The notes under the pieces are model-generated. The model ran no database searches. It was not told where the DNA came from and saw nothing but the letters and a program-made list of their open reading frames with translations. The position numbers and the translations under genes were made by a program. This document shows, in pieces, positions 25,622 through 34,867 of a stretch of DNA of 64,000 bases; position 1 is the stretch's first letter, and every line of letters begins with the position of its first letter. This DNA comes from Streptomyces sp. NBC_00234 (GTDB lineage: Bacteria > Actinomycetota > Actinomycetes > Streptomycetales > Streptomycetaceae). The stretch spans positions 7,192,001 to 7,256,000 of the forward strand of contig NZ_CP108101.1 of the NCBI RefSeq assembly GCF_036195325.1. Direction: 5' to 3'.

Positions 25622-28411
25622 ATGCCGGAGACAGGCGTAGGGGTACGGGCGGATTCCGGGAGGCAGTCCTCCGTCCTGCGGGCCGAACGTGTCGGGCGTG
25701 GAGAACAGTGGCAAGCCGTCCGTGACGCACTGGAGTCCGTGGGGGAGAAGGGGCAGGCACTCTTCCTGTCCGGGGAGCCGGGCATCGGGAAGACGGTGTT
25801 CCTCGACCAGGTCGCCGGGCTCGCGGCGCGCCGCGGTGCCCGCGTGCTCCGCGTCACCGGCGCGGAGGCGGAGCGCGACCTGGCCTTCGCCGCTCTGCAT
25901 CAGCTGCTCTGGCCACTGAAGGCCGAGGCTGCCGTGCTCTCCCCGGCCGGCCGGTCGGTGATCGGACGCGTTCTGGGCGACGAGGGCGAGGACACCGCCG
26001 CCCCGTACACCGTCGCCGCCGCGGTCCTGCAGGTGCTCGCCGAGGCCGCCCGTGACCGGCCCCTCGTGCTCCTGGCCGACGACTTCCACTGGGTCGATGC
26101 CTCCAGCGCCGAGATCTTCCAGTTCGTCCGGCGCCGGCTGTCCGCACTGCCCCTCGTCATGATCGCCGCCGTCCGCGAAGAGGCACTGGACGCAGTGGAC
26201 TCCGGCGGCGCGGGCGTGATCTGTCTCGATCCACTGGGCGACGACGACGCGCGGACCCTGCTTCATTCATGTCACCCCGAGCTGACCCGTGAGGCGGGTT
26301 CCCGGTTTCTCCAGGAGGCCGCGGGCAATCCCCTCGCGCTGGTCGAACTGCCCGCGCAACTGGACGAGAGTCATCGCACGGGCGGGCTGCCCCTGCCGGA
26401 CCATCTGCCGCTGAGCGAGCGTCTGGAGAGGATGTTCGCGGACCGGATCACGGCCCTGTCCGCTCCGACGCGGTTCGTGCTGCTCCTCTGCGCACTGATG
26501 GATCGTGACGGGCAGTCAGCACGTCTCGTCGCCACCGCCGCCCTCGCTGCCGGGTTCCACGGGATCGACCACGAACTGTCCCTCGCCGAGCGGAGCGGCC
26601 TCGTTCACCTTGCCGACCTCGAAGAGGGGGGCGCGCGGGTCGGGTTCCGGCATCCTCTCGTCCGCTCCTGTCTGGTGCGCGGAGCCGGCGTGACCGAGCG
26701 CCGCAGGGCCCACCGCGCCTGGGCGGACGTGCTGCCTGCCGGTGACGTCCGGCAGGTCACCCACCTGGCCGCCGCCACGTTCGTTCCCGACGAGAGCGTC
26801 GCCGCGGCACTGGACGGGGCGGCCCGTACCGCGGAAAGCCGCGGCGGCGACTCGGAAGCCGCCGACCTCTACGCCCGCGCCGCCTCCCTGAGTACTGACC
26901 CCGACGCGCGCGGACGCCGTCTCGTCACCGCCATATGCACGGCCGTACGAGGCGGACGGCTCGCGCAGGCCGCCCGCCTCCTCGACGAGGCGACCTGGCA
27001 CAGCGACTCCGCATACGGCCGCAACGCCCTCGACTTCGCCCGCGCGCTCGTCCGGTTCCACGCGGACGGCGATTTCGGCCCCGCCATCGACCTCGTGCCG
27101 CGCATCCTCGCCTCGCTCACGGAGGCGGACGAGACCCTCCTGCGGACGCACGGCCTGATCCTGCTGATGCTGGCTGCGAGCATCACGTCGGACCGGACCG
27201 CGTGGCACGCGCTCGCCCCCTGGCTGGACGACGCCGACGGCGTCGTGCGGCTCGCGCACGACGCGTGGCACGACCCGGTCCGCAACGCGCGTGGGGGTGC
27301 CGCCCGACTCGCCCGGATCATGGATGGACTCACCGTGGCCCAACAGTCCAGGCATGCATGGCTGTTGGCTTGGGCGGCCGTGGCCCTCGACGCGGTCGGA
27401 GATCATACCGAGGCGTGGCACCGGATCGCGGAGAGCCAGTCCTACTGCGTAGCGATGAGCCTCGACGGGGCATCGGCCTACGACGACTACCTGCGCGGGT
27501 CCTGGGACCGCTGCGTCGAGCGCTGCCGGCTCGGCGCCGCCTCCGCCCGTGCCCGCGGCTACGCCTACATCGAGCGCGTCTATCGCTACAAAGAGGGCTA
27601 CGTCCTTGCGGCGCGCGGTCTGCAGGACGAAGTCGACCTGCTCGTATCCGAGTTGAGACCATGGGCGGCGGCCAGGAACCATGCGTTCATCCTGCGGCGC
27701 ATCTCCGGAATGCAGGCGATGTGCGCACTCGGCCGCGGAGAGAACGAGAGCGCCTACGCGTACGCGTGTGCGGTGACGCCGCCCGGTGTGCTGGCCGATG
27801 CCCCTCCCGAGTTCCAGCTCGCCCTTCTCGATCTCGTCGAGGCCGCCGCACGGACCGGCCGGACGGACGAGGCCCGCCGCCATGTCGCCGCCGCCCGCGA
27901 AGCAGGCGTCGACGAGATCTCCCCGCACCATGCCTTCCTGCTCGCCGCAGCCGCGGCCTTCGCCTCTCCTGACGCCGAAACGGACGCGACCTGCCGGGCC
28001 GCCTGTGCCGTGCCCGGTGCGGAGCATCGGCCCTTCGTCCTCGCCCGGGTCCAGCTGTGGCACGGCGCATGGCTGCGGCGCCGTGGCCGCAGGCCGGAGG
28101 CGCGCCGCCAACTGGCGTCGGCGCTGGCCCACTTCACCGCCCTCGGCGCGAAGCCTTGGGCCGACCGTGCAGCCGACGAGCTGAGGGTCGCGGGCGCGGC
28201 GGACGGCGCACCCCTGGCGGCGCACCACGCTCCGAACGCTCTGACGGCACAGGAGTCACGGATCGCCGACCTGGTCGCCGAGGGCCTCACCAACCGGGAG
28301 ATCGCGCGGCGCATGGACCTCTCTCCGCGGACCGTGGGCAGTCACCTCTACCGGATGTACCCGAAGCTGGGGGTCACCAGCCGGGCCGGCGTGGCCAGGG
28401 CGTTGCACTGA
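25622..28411 (+). CDS. LAL-type LuxR-family ATP-binding regulator (first of a pair)
   Basis: A 929-residue large ATP-binding LuxR regulator (MalT-like STAND protein). Walker A GEPGIGKT spans residues 51-58, and a Walker B-like motif VLLADDFHWVD lies near 155. A long helical, tetratricopeptide-like middle follows, then a C-terminal LuxR HTH (LTAQESRIADLVAEGLTNRE, SPRTVGSHLYRMYPKLG). ATG at 25622 has GCGAGGAGGGGG upstream. Such proteins activate secondary-metabolite or sugar genes in streptomycetes; no biosynthetic cluster is adjacent. It faces a paralogue (28499-31303) tail to tail. Confidence 0.9.
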   Translation: MPETGVGVRADSGRQSSVLRAERVGRGEQWQAVRDALESVGEKGQALFLSGEPGIGKTVFLDQVAGLAARRGARVLRVTGAEAERDLAFAALHQLLWPLKAEAAVLSPAGRSVIGRVLGDEGEDTAAPYTVAAAVLQVLAEAARDRPLVLLADDFHWVDASSAEIFQFVRRRLSALPLVMIAAVREEALDAVDSGGAGVICLDPLGDDDARTLLHSCHPELTREAGSRFLQEAAGNPLALVELPAQLDESHRTGGLPLPDHLPLSERLERMFADRITALSAPTRFVLLLCALMDRDGQSARLVATAALAAGFHGIDHELSLAERSGLVHLADLEEGGARVGFRHPLVRSCLVRGAGVTERRRAHRAWADVLPAGDVRQVTHLAAATFVPDESVAAALDGAARTAESRGGDSEAADLYARAASLSTDPDARGRRLVTAICTAVRGGRLAQAARLLDEATWHSDSAYGRNALDFARALVRFHADGDFGPAIDLVPRILASLTEADETLLRTHGLILLMLAASITSDRTAWHALAPWLDDADGVVRLAHDAWHDPVRNARGGAARLARIMDGLTVAQQSRHAWLLAWAAVALDAVGDHTEAWHRIAESQSYCVAMSLDGASAYDDYLRGSWDRCVERCRLGAASARARGYAYIERVYRYKEGYVLAARGLQDEVDLLVSELRPWAAARNHAFILRRISGMQAMCALGRGENESAYAYACAVTPPGVLADAPPEFQLALLDLVEAAARTGRTDEARRHVAAAREAGVDEISPHHAFLLAAAAAFASPDAETDATCRAACAVPGAEHRPFVLARVQLWHGAWLRRRGRRPEARRQLASALAHFTALGAKPWADRAADELRVAGAADGAPLAAHHAPNALTAQESRIADLVAEGLTNREIARRMDLSPRTVGSHLYRMYPKLGVTSRAGVARALH

Positions 28412-28498
28412 CGGGGTGAGCCGCCGGTCGGCGATTTCTCACCGGGCGGAGGGCGGCTGCGCGGGCGGGGAGCGTGACGACACCGGCGCGAGGCCGTC

Positions 28499-31303
28499 TC
28501 AGTCCTCCTGGAGCATGCGGGCCAGTGCCGCCCGGGACGCGATCCCGAGCTTCGGGAAGATCTTGTAGAGGTGGGCGGAGACGGTCCGCGGCGACAGGCG
28601 GAGCTGCGCCCCGATGGCCTTGTTGGTCATTCCGTTCGCCGCGAGCCGCGCTATCCGCAGTTCGTGCGGGGTCAGCAGCGCGGTCCCGCCCGTCGCGGCG
28701 GGCACCTGATGGCCCGCCGCGCGCAGTTCGCGCTCACAGCGCTCGACCCACGGCAGAGCCCGTAGCGAACGGAACGTACGGTGCGCCGCGGCCAGTACCT
28801 CCCGCGACTCGCGCCGGTGGTGACGGCGCAGCCACGTCCCGTGGGCCAGCCGCAGCCGTGCGAGGTCGAAGACCCACTGCTCGGCGCCGGGCACGTCGTA
28901 CGCCGCCCGGAAGCAGGCATCCACGTCCACGGCCTGCGAAGAGACCTCCGCCCCCTCGGCGACGGGGCTCCCCGGGACCGGGGCACCCGCGACCTCGGAT
29001 CGGCTCGGGGCAGACGCGAGCAGCGCGGACGCCGCGACCTGCAGGAAGGCATGGTGCCCGGAGATCTCCGCCATGCGCGCGGCCTCGCCCGCCGCCACGT
29101 GCGCGCGGGCCTCCGCCAGGCGTCCCGTGTGCACCGCGGCGTCCACGAGGTCATAGAACGGCAGATGGAACCAGGGCACCCCGCGCGGCAGTTCACCCGG
29201 CGGCGTGAGCGCTGCGAAGCTCTCGTACGCCTCGTCGTACCGGCCCTGGGCCAGCGCCGCCAGGCCGTGCAGATAGGCAAGATGGTCGGTGACGAACCGC
29301 ATCCGGGCCGCGACGGCCGGGCCGCCGATGAGCCGAGCGGTCTCCCTCAGCCCGTCCTCGTCGCCGCGTCCGGCGAGGAAGTGCGCGTAGGAGAGCCTGA
29401 AGATCAGGGCGTTGCAGTGATAGCCGAGCTCCTCGGCTGCCTCCGCCTCGCGCAGGCAGGACTCCGCGGAGTCCCAGCGGCCGTGCAGGTAGTTCTGGTA
29501 CGCCCTCGCCTTGGCGATCGTTCCCTGGGTGGCGTATGCGTGCTGCCCGTGGAAACGGCGCCACAGTTCGCCGTCGCCGAGGTCCACGCCGGACGCCGTC
29601 CACAGCAGCAGCCAGGCGCCTCCGGCTTCCTGCTCCGCGCTCAACGTGTCGGCCATGGACAGCAGTTCGGCGGATGCGCCGTGCGCGGTGCGGGCGGGGT
29701 CGGACCACGCCCGGTGACAGAGCCGGGCCAGCGGGGACACCTGGTCCAGGTGGCTCGCCAGCGCCGTCCACCCCCGGGGGTCGTCGGTGTACGTGGCGGC
29801 CAGCAGCAACTTGAAGAACACCTGCTCGGCGAGGCCCCCGAAGGACTCGGCGCCCGGCTCCGCGAGAGCGTCGAGGGCATGGGGCAGCAGCGTGAAGGAC
29901 GACTCGAAGTCGACCCGGTGACTCTGGTCGACGTACACCACCGCGTAGGCGAACAGCGGCGCGACGTCCCGCGGTACGGGCCCCCTCTTCAGCTGCTCCA
30001 CCAGCCGCGCCGTGTACCGCAGCCGGCCGCCGCGTGCAGCGGCCACCGCCGCCCAGGTGAGGCGACGGGCGCGGGCGTCCGGATCGGTACTCAGCGCCGC
30101 CGCCCGGTCCAGCAGCAGGGCGCCTTCCGCGTCGCCGCCCCGCCTGGCGATGCGTACGCCCGCCTCCTGCAGACGCGCTGCCAGCTCCTCGTCGGGCAGG
30201 AGCGTCGCGGACGCCTCGTGCGTCAGACGCCGTGGGTCGTCGGCGGCCAGCTCGGCGGCCAGCGCGCGGTGAGCAGCACGCCTTTCGCGACCCGAGGCGG
30301 TGGCCACGACGGCGCTCCGCACCAGGGGGTGACGGAAGACGACGCGGCCCGAGGCGTCGAGCCGGGCCAGGCCGCTCGCCTCGATCCGGTCGAGGACCTC
30401 CTCGGCACGGTCACCGGCGAGTGTCCGCAGCCGGCTGCCGGTCTGCCAGGCCGTCGGCCCGTCGGCCAGTGCTGTCAGCAGCAGTACCTGCGCCGCTTCG
30501 CCGGACAGCGATCCGATCCGGTCGGCGAACAGGCGCTCCAGACGCTGCCCGAGCGGCAGCCGTTCCGGCAGCGGGACAATGCCCTTCATCTCGTCGGGAT
30601 GGAGCTGGCGGGGCAGTTCCATCAGGGCCAGGGGATTGCCGCCCGCGTCCGCCAGGACCCCGTCGGCGGCTCCGGCCGCGAGGGCCGGATGCCAGAGGCG
30701 CAGCAGTTCGCCCGCCTCCGCCGGCCGGAGCGCCCCGACGTGCACGGGCTTCGCCGGCCACCCCTCGACCGCGGTGCCGTCCGGCCGGCTCGCGCTCAGG
30801 ATCACCACGTCCAGGTCGGTGATTCTGCGGTGCAGGAAGGCGAGGACCCCTGCACTGGAGGAGTCCACCCAGTGCAGGTCGTCCACGACGATCAGCAGAG
30901 GCTTCCTACGGGCCTCGTCGGCCAGCAGGGCCAGGGCCGAGGCCCCGACGAGGAAGCCGCCCGGAGGCAGTCCTTCGCGCAGGCCGAGTACACACTCCAG
31001 TGCGTTGCGCTGCCGCGGAGGCAAGGCGTCCGAGTGCTCCAGGAGCGGCCACAGAATCTGATGGAGTGCTCCGAAGGCGAGATCCGCCTCCGCCTCCGCG
31101 CCCACCGCGCGCAGGACCGTGAACCCGTCTGCGCGGGCCCGCTCCTCCGCCCACTCCAGCAGGGCCGTCTTGCCGATGCCTGCGTCCCCGCGCAGCAAGG
31201 TGCCCGAACCGCCGGCGCCCGTACGCGCGGAGTCGAGGGCGTACCGCAACGCGCCCAGCTCGCGCTGCCGACCGACCAGAATCCGGCCCTCCGGAACTGG
31301 CAT
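28499..31303 (-). CDS. LAL-type LuxR-family ATP-binding regulator (second of a pair)
   Basis: A 934-residue paralogue of the preceding gene. Walker A is GDAGIGKT near residue 40 and the Walker B-like motif LLIVVDDLHWVDSSS near residue 140. The phrase GAEAEADLAFGALHQILWPL matches GAEAERDLAFAALHQLLWPL in the partner. The C-terminal HTH is LTPHELRIARLAANGMTNKA with SPRTVSAHLYKIFPKLG. I chose ATG at 31303, where the family homology begins (MPVPEGRILVGRQREL); the frame is open a further 25 codons upstream. Its function as an activator is inferred from the family; the target is unknown. Confidence 0.88.
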   Translation of the reverse strand: MPVPEGRILVGRQRELGALRYALDSARTGAGGSGTLLRGDAGIGKTALLEWAEERARADGFTVLRAVGAEAEADLAFGALHQILWPLLEHSDALPPRQRNALECVLGLREGLPPGGFLVGASALALLADEARRKPLLIVVDDLHWVDSSSAGVLAFLHRRITDLDVVILSASRPDGTAVEGWPAKPVHVGALRPAEAGELLRLWHPALAAGAADGVLADAGGNPLALMELPRQLHPDEMKGIVPLPERLPLGQRLERLFADRIGSLSGEAAQVLLLTALADGPTAWQTGSRLRTLAGDRAEEVLDRIEASGLARLDASGRVVFRHPLVRSAVVATASGRERRAAHRALAAELAADDPRRLTHEASATLLPDEELAARLQEAGVRIARRGGDAEGALLLDRAAALSTDPDARARRLTWAAVAAARGGRLRYTARLVEQLKRGPVPRDVAPLFAYAVVYVDQSHRVDFESSFTLLPHALDALAEPGAESFGGLAEQVFFKLLLAATYTDDPRGWTALASHLDQVSPLARLCHRAWSDPARTAHGASAELLSMADTLSAEQEAGGAWLLLWTASGVDLGDGELWRRFHGQHAYATQGTIAKARAYQNYLHGRWDSAESCLREAEAAEELGYHCNALIFRLSYAHFLAGRGDEDGLRETARLIGGPAVAARMRFVTDHLAYLHGLAALAQGRYDEAYESFAALTPPGELPRGVPWFHLPFYDLVDAAVHTGRLAEARAHVAAGEAARMAEISGHHAFLQVAASALLASAPSRSEVAGAPVPGSPVAEGAEVSSQAVDVDACFRAAYDVPGAEQWVFDLARLRLAHGTWLRRHHRRESREVLAAAHRTFRSLRALPWVERCERELRAAGHQVPAATGGTALLTPHELRIARLAANGMTNKAIGAQLRLSPRTVSAHLYKIFPKLGIASRAALARMLQED

Positions 31304-31491
31304 CCGGACCACCCCCCACACCTCTCGGGCATGTGCCCGCCCACCACCCCTGAGTCCTGTGCGCGGGGCCGGTCCCACCCGGCGCCCTGGACCAGTATCG
31401 CCGCGGGTGGGCTGCGTCGGGAGGTCGACCAGGAGGTTCCGGCGGGCCCCTTCGGTGGGTACGGGACCTCAGCGGCGGTCCGTACGTCGCG

Positions 31492-32397
31492 TCAGGCTGC
31501 GTCGCCTCCCGTCCTGTCACCTCTCGTCCCGTCGGCGAACCGCCGGACGAAGGCGAGGGCCGTCTCGGCGACTTCACGCCAGCCGCTGTCGATGGTCAGC
31601 GCGTGGCCGCGTCCGGAGATCTCCGCGATCTCCGTCACCGAACTCCCGTTCTTCAGCTGCTTCTTGTAGGAAGCGTGGGCGATCGCCCACGGCACGGTGT
31701 GGTCCTTCTCGCCCGAGATGACCAGCAGCGGACCGCGTTCGGGATTCAGGGTGTCGACCCGGACCTCGGTCCACGGGTTGACGTTGGCCGCGGCGGCCTG
31801 GAACAGCGGTTCCCCGGAGGCGGGGACGGCGAATTCCGAGTAGAGCGCCCGTGCTTCGTCCTCGCTCACGGCGTTGGCGAAGGAGTAGCGGAACTGCTCG
31901 TAGGTGAGCGGGACCGCCCGGTGGTAGTTCGCCGGGTTCCCGAGGACGGCGCTCGCGGCGCGCAGCGACGACAGCGGCAGCGGCAGGACTCCCCGGAAGG
32001 GGGCGGGGTCGATGGCTACGGATGCCCGGGAGAGCCCGCGCCCGGCGATGATCTGGGTGATCAGGCCGCCGAAGGAGTGCCCGACCACGACGGGGGTGCG
32101 GTCGAGCTTCTCGATCAGTCCGCAGAAGTGGTCCGCCACCTCGCCGACGCCCTTGCCGGCGAAGACCTCGGGGTGGGCGTTGGCCTCGGCCACGGTGTCC
32201 GGGTCGTCCGGCCAGCCCGGCGTGAGCGGCGCAAATCCGGCCGCCTCGAACACGTCCGCCCACCGGTCCCAGCTGGTGGGCAGGAGCCAGAGGCCGTGCA
32301 CGAAGACGACCGGGATGCGCCCGGAGGCGTTGGCCCGCTCCACCTGCGCGAGATCGCGAGCGTCACCAGAGCTGCGGGTATGGGGAGTTGAGGTCAT
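31492..32397 (-). CDS. Alpha/beta hydrolase (cytoplasmic)
   Basis: A 301-residue alpha/beta-fold hydrolase with no signal peptide. Oxyanion region FVHGLW, nucleophile elbow GHSFGG with Ser108, acid Asp232 in SGEKDHTVP and His265 in GRGHAL complete the triad. The pattern fits an esterase/lipase or non-haem haloperoxidase-like enzyme. It lies 27 bp downstream of a second, secreted hydrolase gene, so the two are probably co-transcribed, driven from the region next to the AraC gene at 33.7 kb. The substrate is unknown. Confidence 0.85.
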   Translation of the reverse strand: MTSTPHTRSSGDARDLAQVERANASGRIPVVFVHGLWLLPTSWDRWADVFEAAGFAPLTPGWPDDPDTVAEANAHPEVFAGKGVGEVADHFCGLIEKLDRTPVVVGHSFGGLITQIIAGRGLSRASVAIDPAPFRGVLPLPLSSLRAASAVLGNPANYHRAVPLTYEQFRYSFANAVSEDEARALYSEFAVPASGEPLFQAAAANVNPWTEVRVDTLNPERGPLLVISGEKDHTVPWAIAHASYKKQLKNGSSVTEIAEISGRGHALTIDSGWREVAETALAFVRRFADGTRGDRTGGDAA

Positions 32398-32424
32398 GGT
32401 TCTTCCTCCGGAGAAGGGGACGGA

Positions 32425-33276
32425 TCAGTTGCGTACGTGGTGCGCGGCGGACCGGATGAGTCCGGCCACGGCGTCGGGGTGGCTGTGGAGCGGCAGATGG
32501 GAGCTGCGTACCTCCACGCTGTGCGATCCGGCCCGCTCGGCCTGGAAGCGCTGGAGTTCCGCGGGGATTCCGCGGTCCTGGGTGCTGATCAGGGCCCACG
32601 AGGGCAGGGACCGCCACGCCGCCGAAGTCACCGAGTCCCCGAACGCCGTTGCGCTGAGCGGACGTTGGACGGCCGCCAGGGTCCGGGCGACCTCTCCCCG
32701 GACGTCCTGGGCGAACACGTGGTGGAATCGGTCCGGCCGGATGTAGAGATCCAAGCCGGGCGAGCCGTCCGGTGCCGGAGCGGGCACCTGCGTCAGAGCC
32801 GGGGCCAGTTGCGAACCGGGAAATCGTGCGGACAGTTCGCCGAGCACCTCGCCGGCGTCCGGCATGAACGCCGCGACGTAGACCAGGGCCCTCACATCCG
32901 CGTCGGCGCTGCCGGCGGCCTCCGTGATCACGGCCCCGCCGTACGAGTGACCGGCCAGCACCACGGGGCCGTCCACGCCCGCGAGTACCGCCGCGACCTG
33001 CGCGGCGTCGTGACGCAGTCCGCGCAGCGGGTTGGCGGGGGCGACGACGTCGTATCCCTGCCGGTGCAGTCGGCCGATGACAGGGGCCCAGCTGGAGGCG
33101 TCGGCGAACGCGCCGTGCACGAGAACGACGGTGGGTTTTCGCCCGGCGCCGTCGGCGGCGGCCGGTGGGGACCCGGCTGCCGCGGCGGTGCCGGGCAGCG
33201 CGGTCAGTGCCGCTGCGGCTGCCCCGGCGCCTGCGGCGATCGCCGCTCGGCGGGAGATCACGTGATGGTCGGACAT
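32425..33276 (-). CDS. Tat-exported alpha/beta hydrolase
   Basis: A 283-residue alpha/beta hydrolase with a twin-arginine signal (SRRAAIAAG at residues 8-16, then an Ala-rich core and cleavage near AAAAG). The catalytic residues are Ser111 (GHSYGG), Asp234 (STQDRGIP) and His260 (RSSHLPLHSHP). The fold matches small-ester hydrolases of the EstC/salicylate-esterase type. ATG at 33276 is used; the nearest purine-rich stretch (AAAGAGAG) is a little far. Export implies action in the wall space or medium. It forms a unit with the cytoplasmic hydrolase downstream and is divergent from an AraC regulator. Confidence 0.85.
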   Translation of the reverse strand: MSDHHVISRRAAIAAGAGAAAAALTALPGTAAAAGSPPAAADGAGRKPTVVLVHGAFADASSWAPVIGRLHRQGYDVVAPANPLRGLRHDAAQVAAVLAGVDGPVVLAGHSYGGAVITEAAGSADADVRALVYVAAFMPDAGEVLGELSARFPGSQLAPALTQVPAPAPDGSPGLDLYIRPDRFHHVFAQDVRGEVARTLAAVQRPLSATAFGDSVTSAAWRSLPSWALISTQDRGIPAELQRFQAERAGSHSVEVRSSHLPLHSHPDAVAGLIRSAAHHVRN

Positions 33277-33706
33277 GCGGGCATCGCTCTCTTTCGGATT
33301 GATCCGGGTCGTGCCCGAAGCACCGCAGGGGCACGGAAAGGACGCTAGGTCCGTGGGCGAGGCCACGGTCGGCGCGCGGTGCACACCCCCTTGACGCAAC
33401 GCGCACACCTCGGAGCGACCGGCGCGGGGCGCCTCAGGACCAGCTCCGCACCGGCCCGTGCGCCGCTCACGGTGTCGGTCGCCCTCTCCGCCACGGCATA
33501 CGAACGCGCCCGGTGATCCGCATGACCGGGGTCGTCGAATGACGGTCATTCGACCTAATCGCGCCGGTCCGCGCGTCGGCACACTGCCCGTAAGGACCAG
33601 CGCGGTGACCGTGCCCGATCCGGCGGTCCGTACGTCGTCGGGGAGCCGGGCGGGGCCGGCCCGATCGCCGTCGGCCGAGGGCCGGGGGCCGGAACGAGGA
33701 GCACGT
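33277..33706. promoter_or_regulatory. 430-bp divergent promoter region (hydrolases / AraC regulator)
   Basis: Separates the two-hydrolase unit (minus) from the AraC gene (plus). A perfect 21-bp palindrome sits near its middle and is listed separately; CTAAT just to its right may be part of a -10 for the AraC gene. I see no small gene in either strand. Confidence 0.4.
33534..33554. promoter_or_regulatory. Perfect 9-bp inverted repeat (operator candidate)
   Basis: Arms GTCGAATGA and TCATTCGAC flank the triplet CGG, with no mismatch, in the divergent promoter between the hydrolase pair and an AraC gene. Length and symmetry suit a dimeric repressor (TetR- or GntR-like) or an AraC-type autoregulatory site. 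Confidence 0.55.
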
Positions 33707-34762
33707 ATGGAAGAGGTACTCCGCACATCCTTCGCCCCGGGCGGAGACGGCGTCGACGCCTGGGGTGAGGCCCTCGGGCGGTGGCTCGCACCCGTGCAGG
33801 TCACCCCGCGCGTCACGCACCCGGCCGAGGCGACGCTCACCGTCACGCACTTCGGCTATCTGAGCCTCCTCGCCGCGGAGGCGGGCCCGATGCGCCTCAG
33901 CCGTACCGCACGCCTGATCTCGGGGCCGGAGGCCCCCGCGAGCCGGACGGCCGGGAGGCGTTACGCGGCCGTGGGCCCTTTGACGAGCGCGGATGCCGTC
34001 GCCGTGGTCCTGCAGGAAGCGGGAGACGGCGCGCTCACCCAGGACGGCCGCAGCACCGCGCTGCGCGCGGGTGACACGGCCGTCGTCGACCTGCGCCGCC
34101 CGTTCTGCCTGGAACAGCGCAGTTCCTTCCGGGCGTTGCTGCTGCGGGTGCCGGAGCACGCTCTCGGGATCCCCGCCGACCGCCTGGAACGGGTCACCGC
34201 GCGGGTGGCCGCCCCCGGTGGCGCCGGCCTGTTGGCGTCCTACCTGTCCGGCCTCGCTGCCGCCGTCGTGCAACTCCCCCCGAGGACCGGCGACCTGCTG
34301 GCCGGTACCACGGTCGAGTTCGTCGCGACCCTGGCCGACGAACTCGCCGGGGACGACTACCGGCACCGCGGGGCCGCCCGCGACCGCCTCGTGCCCCGGA
34401 TCCGCCGCTACATCGACCACAACCTCGGGGACGCGGACCTCGCCCCGGACCGGATAGCCGCCGCCCACCACATCTCGGTCCGCTACATGCACCGGCTCTT
34501 CGAGGGGGAGGAGCTGACGGTGGGACAGCTCATCCAGCGACGACGGGTCGAGGAATGCGCACGGGAGCTGTCGCGGCGAGGCCGGGCACGCCCCAGCATC
34601 TCCGCGGTCGCCATGAGGTGGGGATTCCCCAACCCGACCCACTTCAGCCGCACGTTCAAGGCGGTGTACGGGGTGTCGCCCCGCCGGTGGCGCCCGGCCG
34701 GAACGGCCCAACTCCCCGTACCGGCAGGGGATTGCAGTCAAACGACCTACTGCGCGGACTGA
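33707..34762 (+). CDS. AraC-family transcriptional regulator
   Basis: A 351-residue AraC regulator. Ligand-type N-terminal domain about 20-215 (LRAGDTAVVDLRRPFCL), AraC DNA-binding domain about 235-335 (AAHHISVRYMHRLFEGE; AMRWGFPNPTHFSRTFK). ATG at 33707 has ACGAGGAGC upstream. Divergent from two alpha/beta hydrolases and followed by a second AraC gene. The layout suggests it controls the hydrolase unit; this is inference. Confidence 0.88.
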   Translation: MEEVLRTSFAPGGDGVDAWGEALGRWLAPVQVTPRVTHPAEATLTVTHFGYLSLLAAEAGPMRLSRTARLISGPEAPASRTAGRRYAAVGPLTSADAVAVVLQEAGDGALTQDGRSTALRAGDTAVVDLRRPFCLEQRSSFRALLLRVPEHALGIPADRLERVTARVAAPGGAGLLASYLSGLAAAVVQLPPRTGDLLAGTTVEFVATLADELAGDDYRHRGAARDRLVPRIRRYIDHNLGDADLAPDRIAAAHHISVRYMHRLFEGEELTVGQLIQRRRVEECARELSRRGRARPSISAVAMRWGFPNPTHFSRTFKAVYGVSPRRWRPAGTAQLPVPAGDCSQTTYCAD

Positions 34763-34867
34763 GCCTGCCCGGACGATGGCAGAAGCGCTCTCGGAGCTCG
34801 GGCGCGCGGCATCCTGCCGCGGGCTCCGGATCATCCGCCCCCTCGTGACCGCCCGTGGAGGAAGCCC

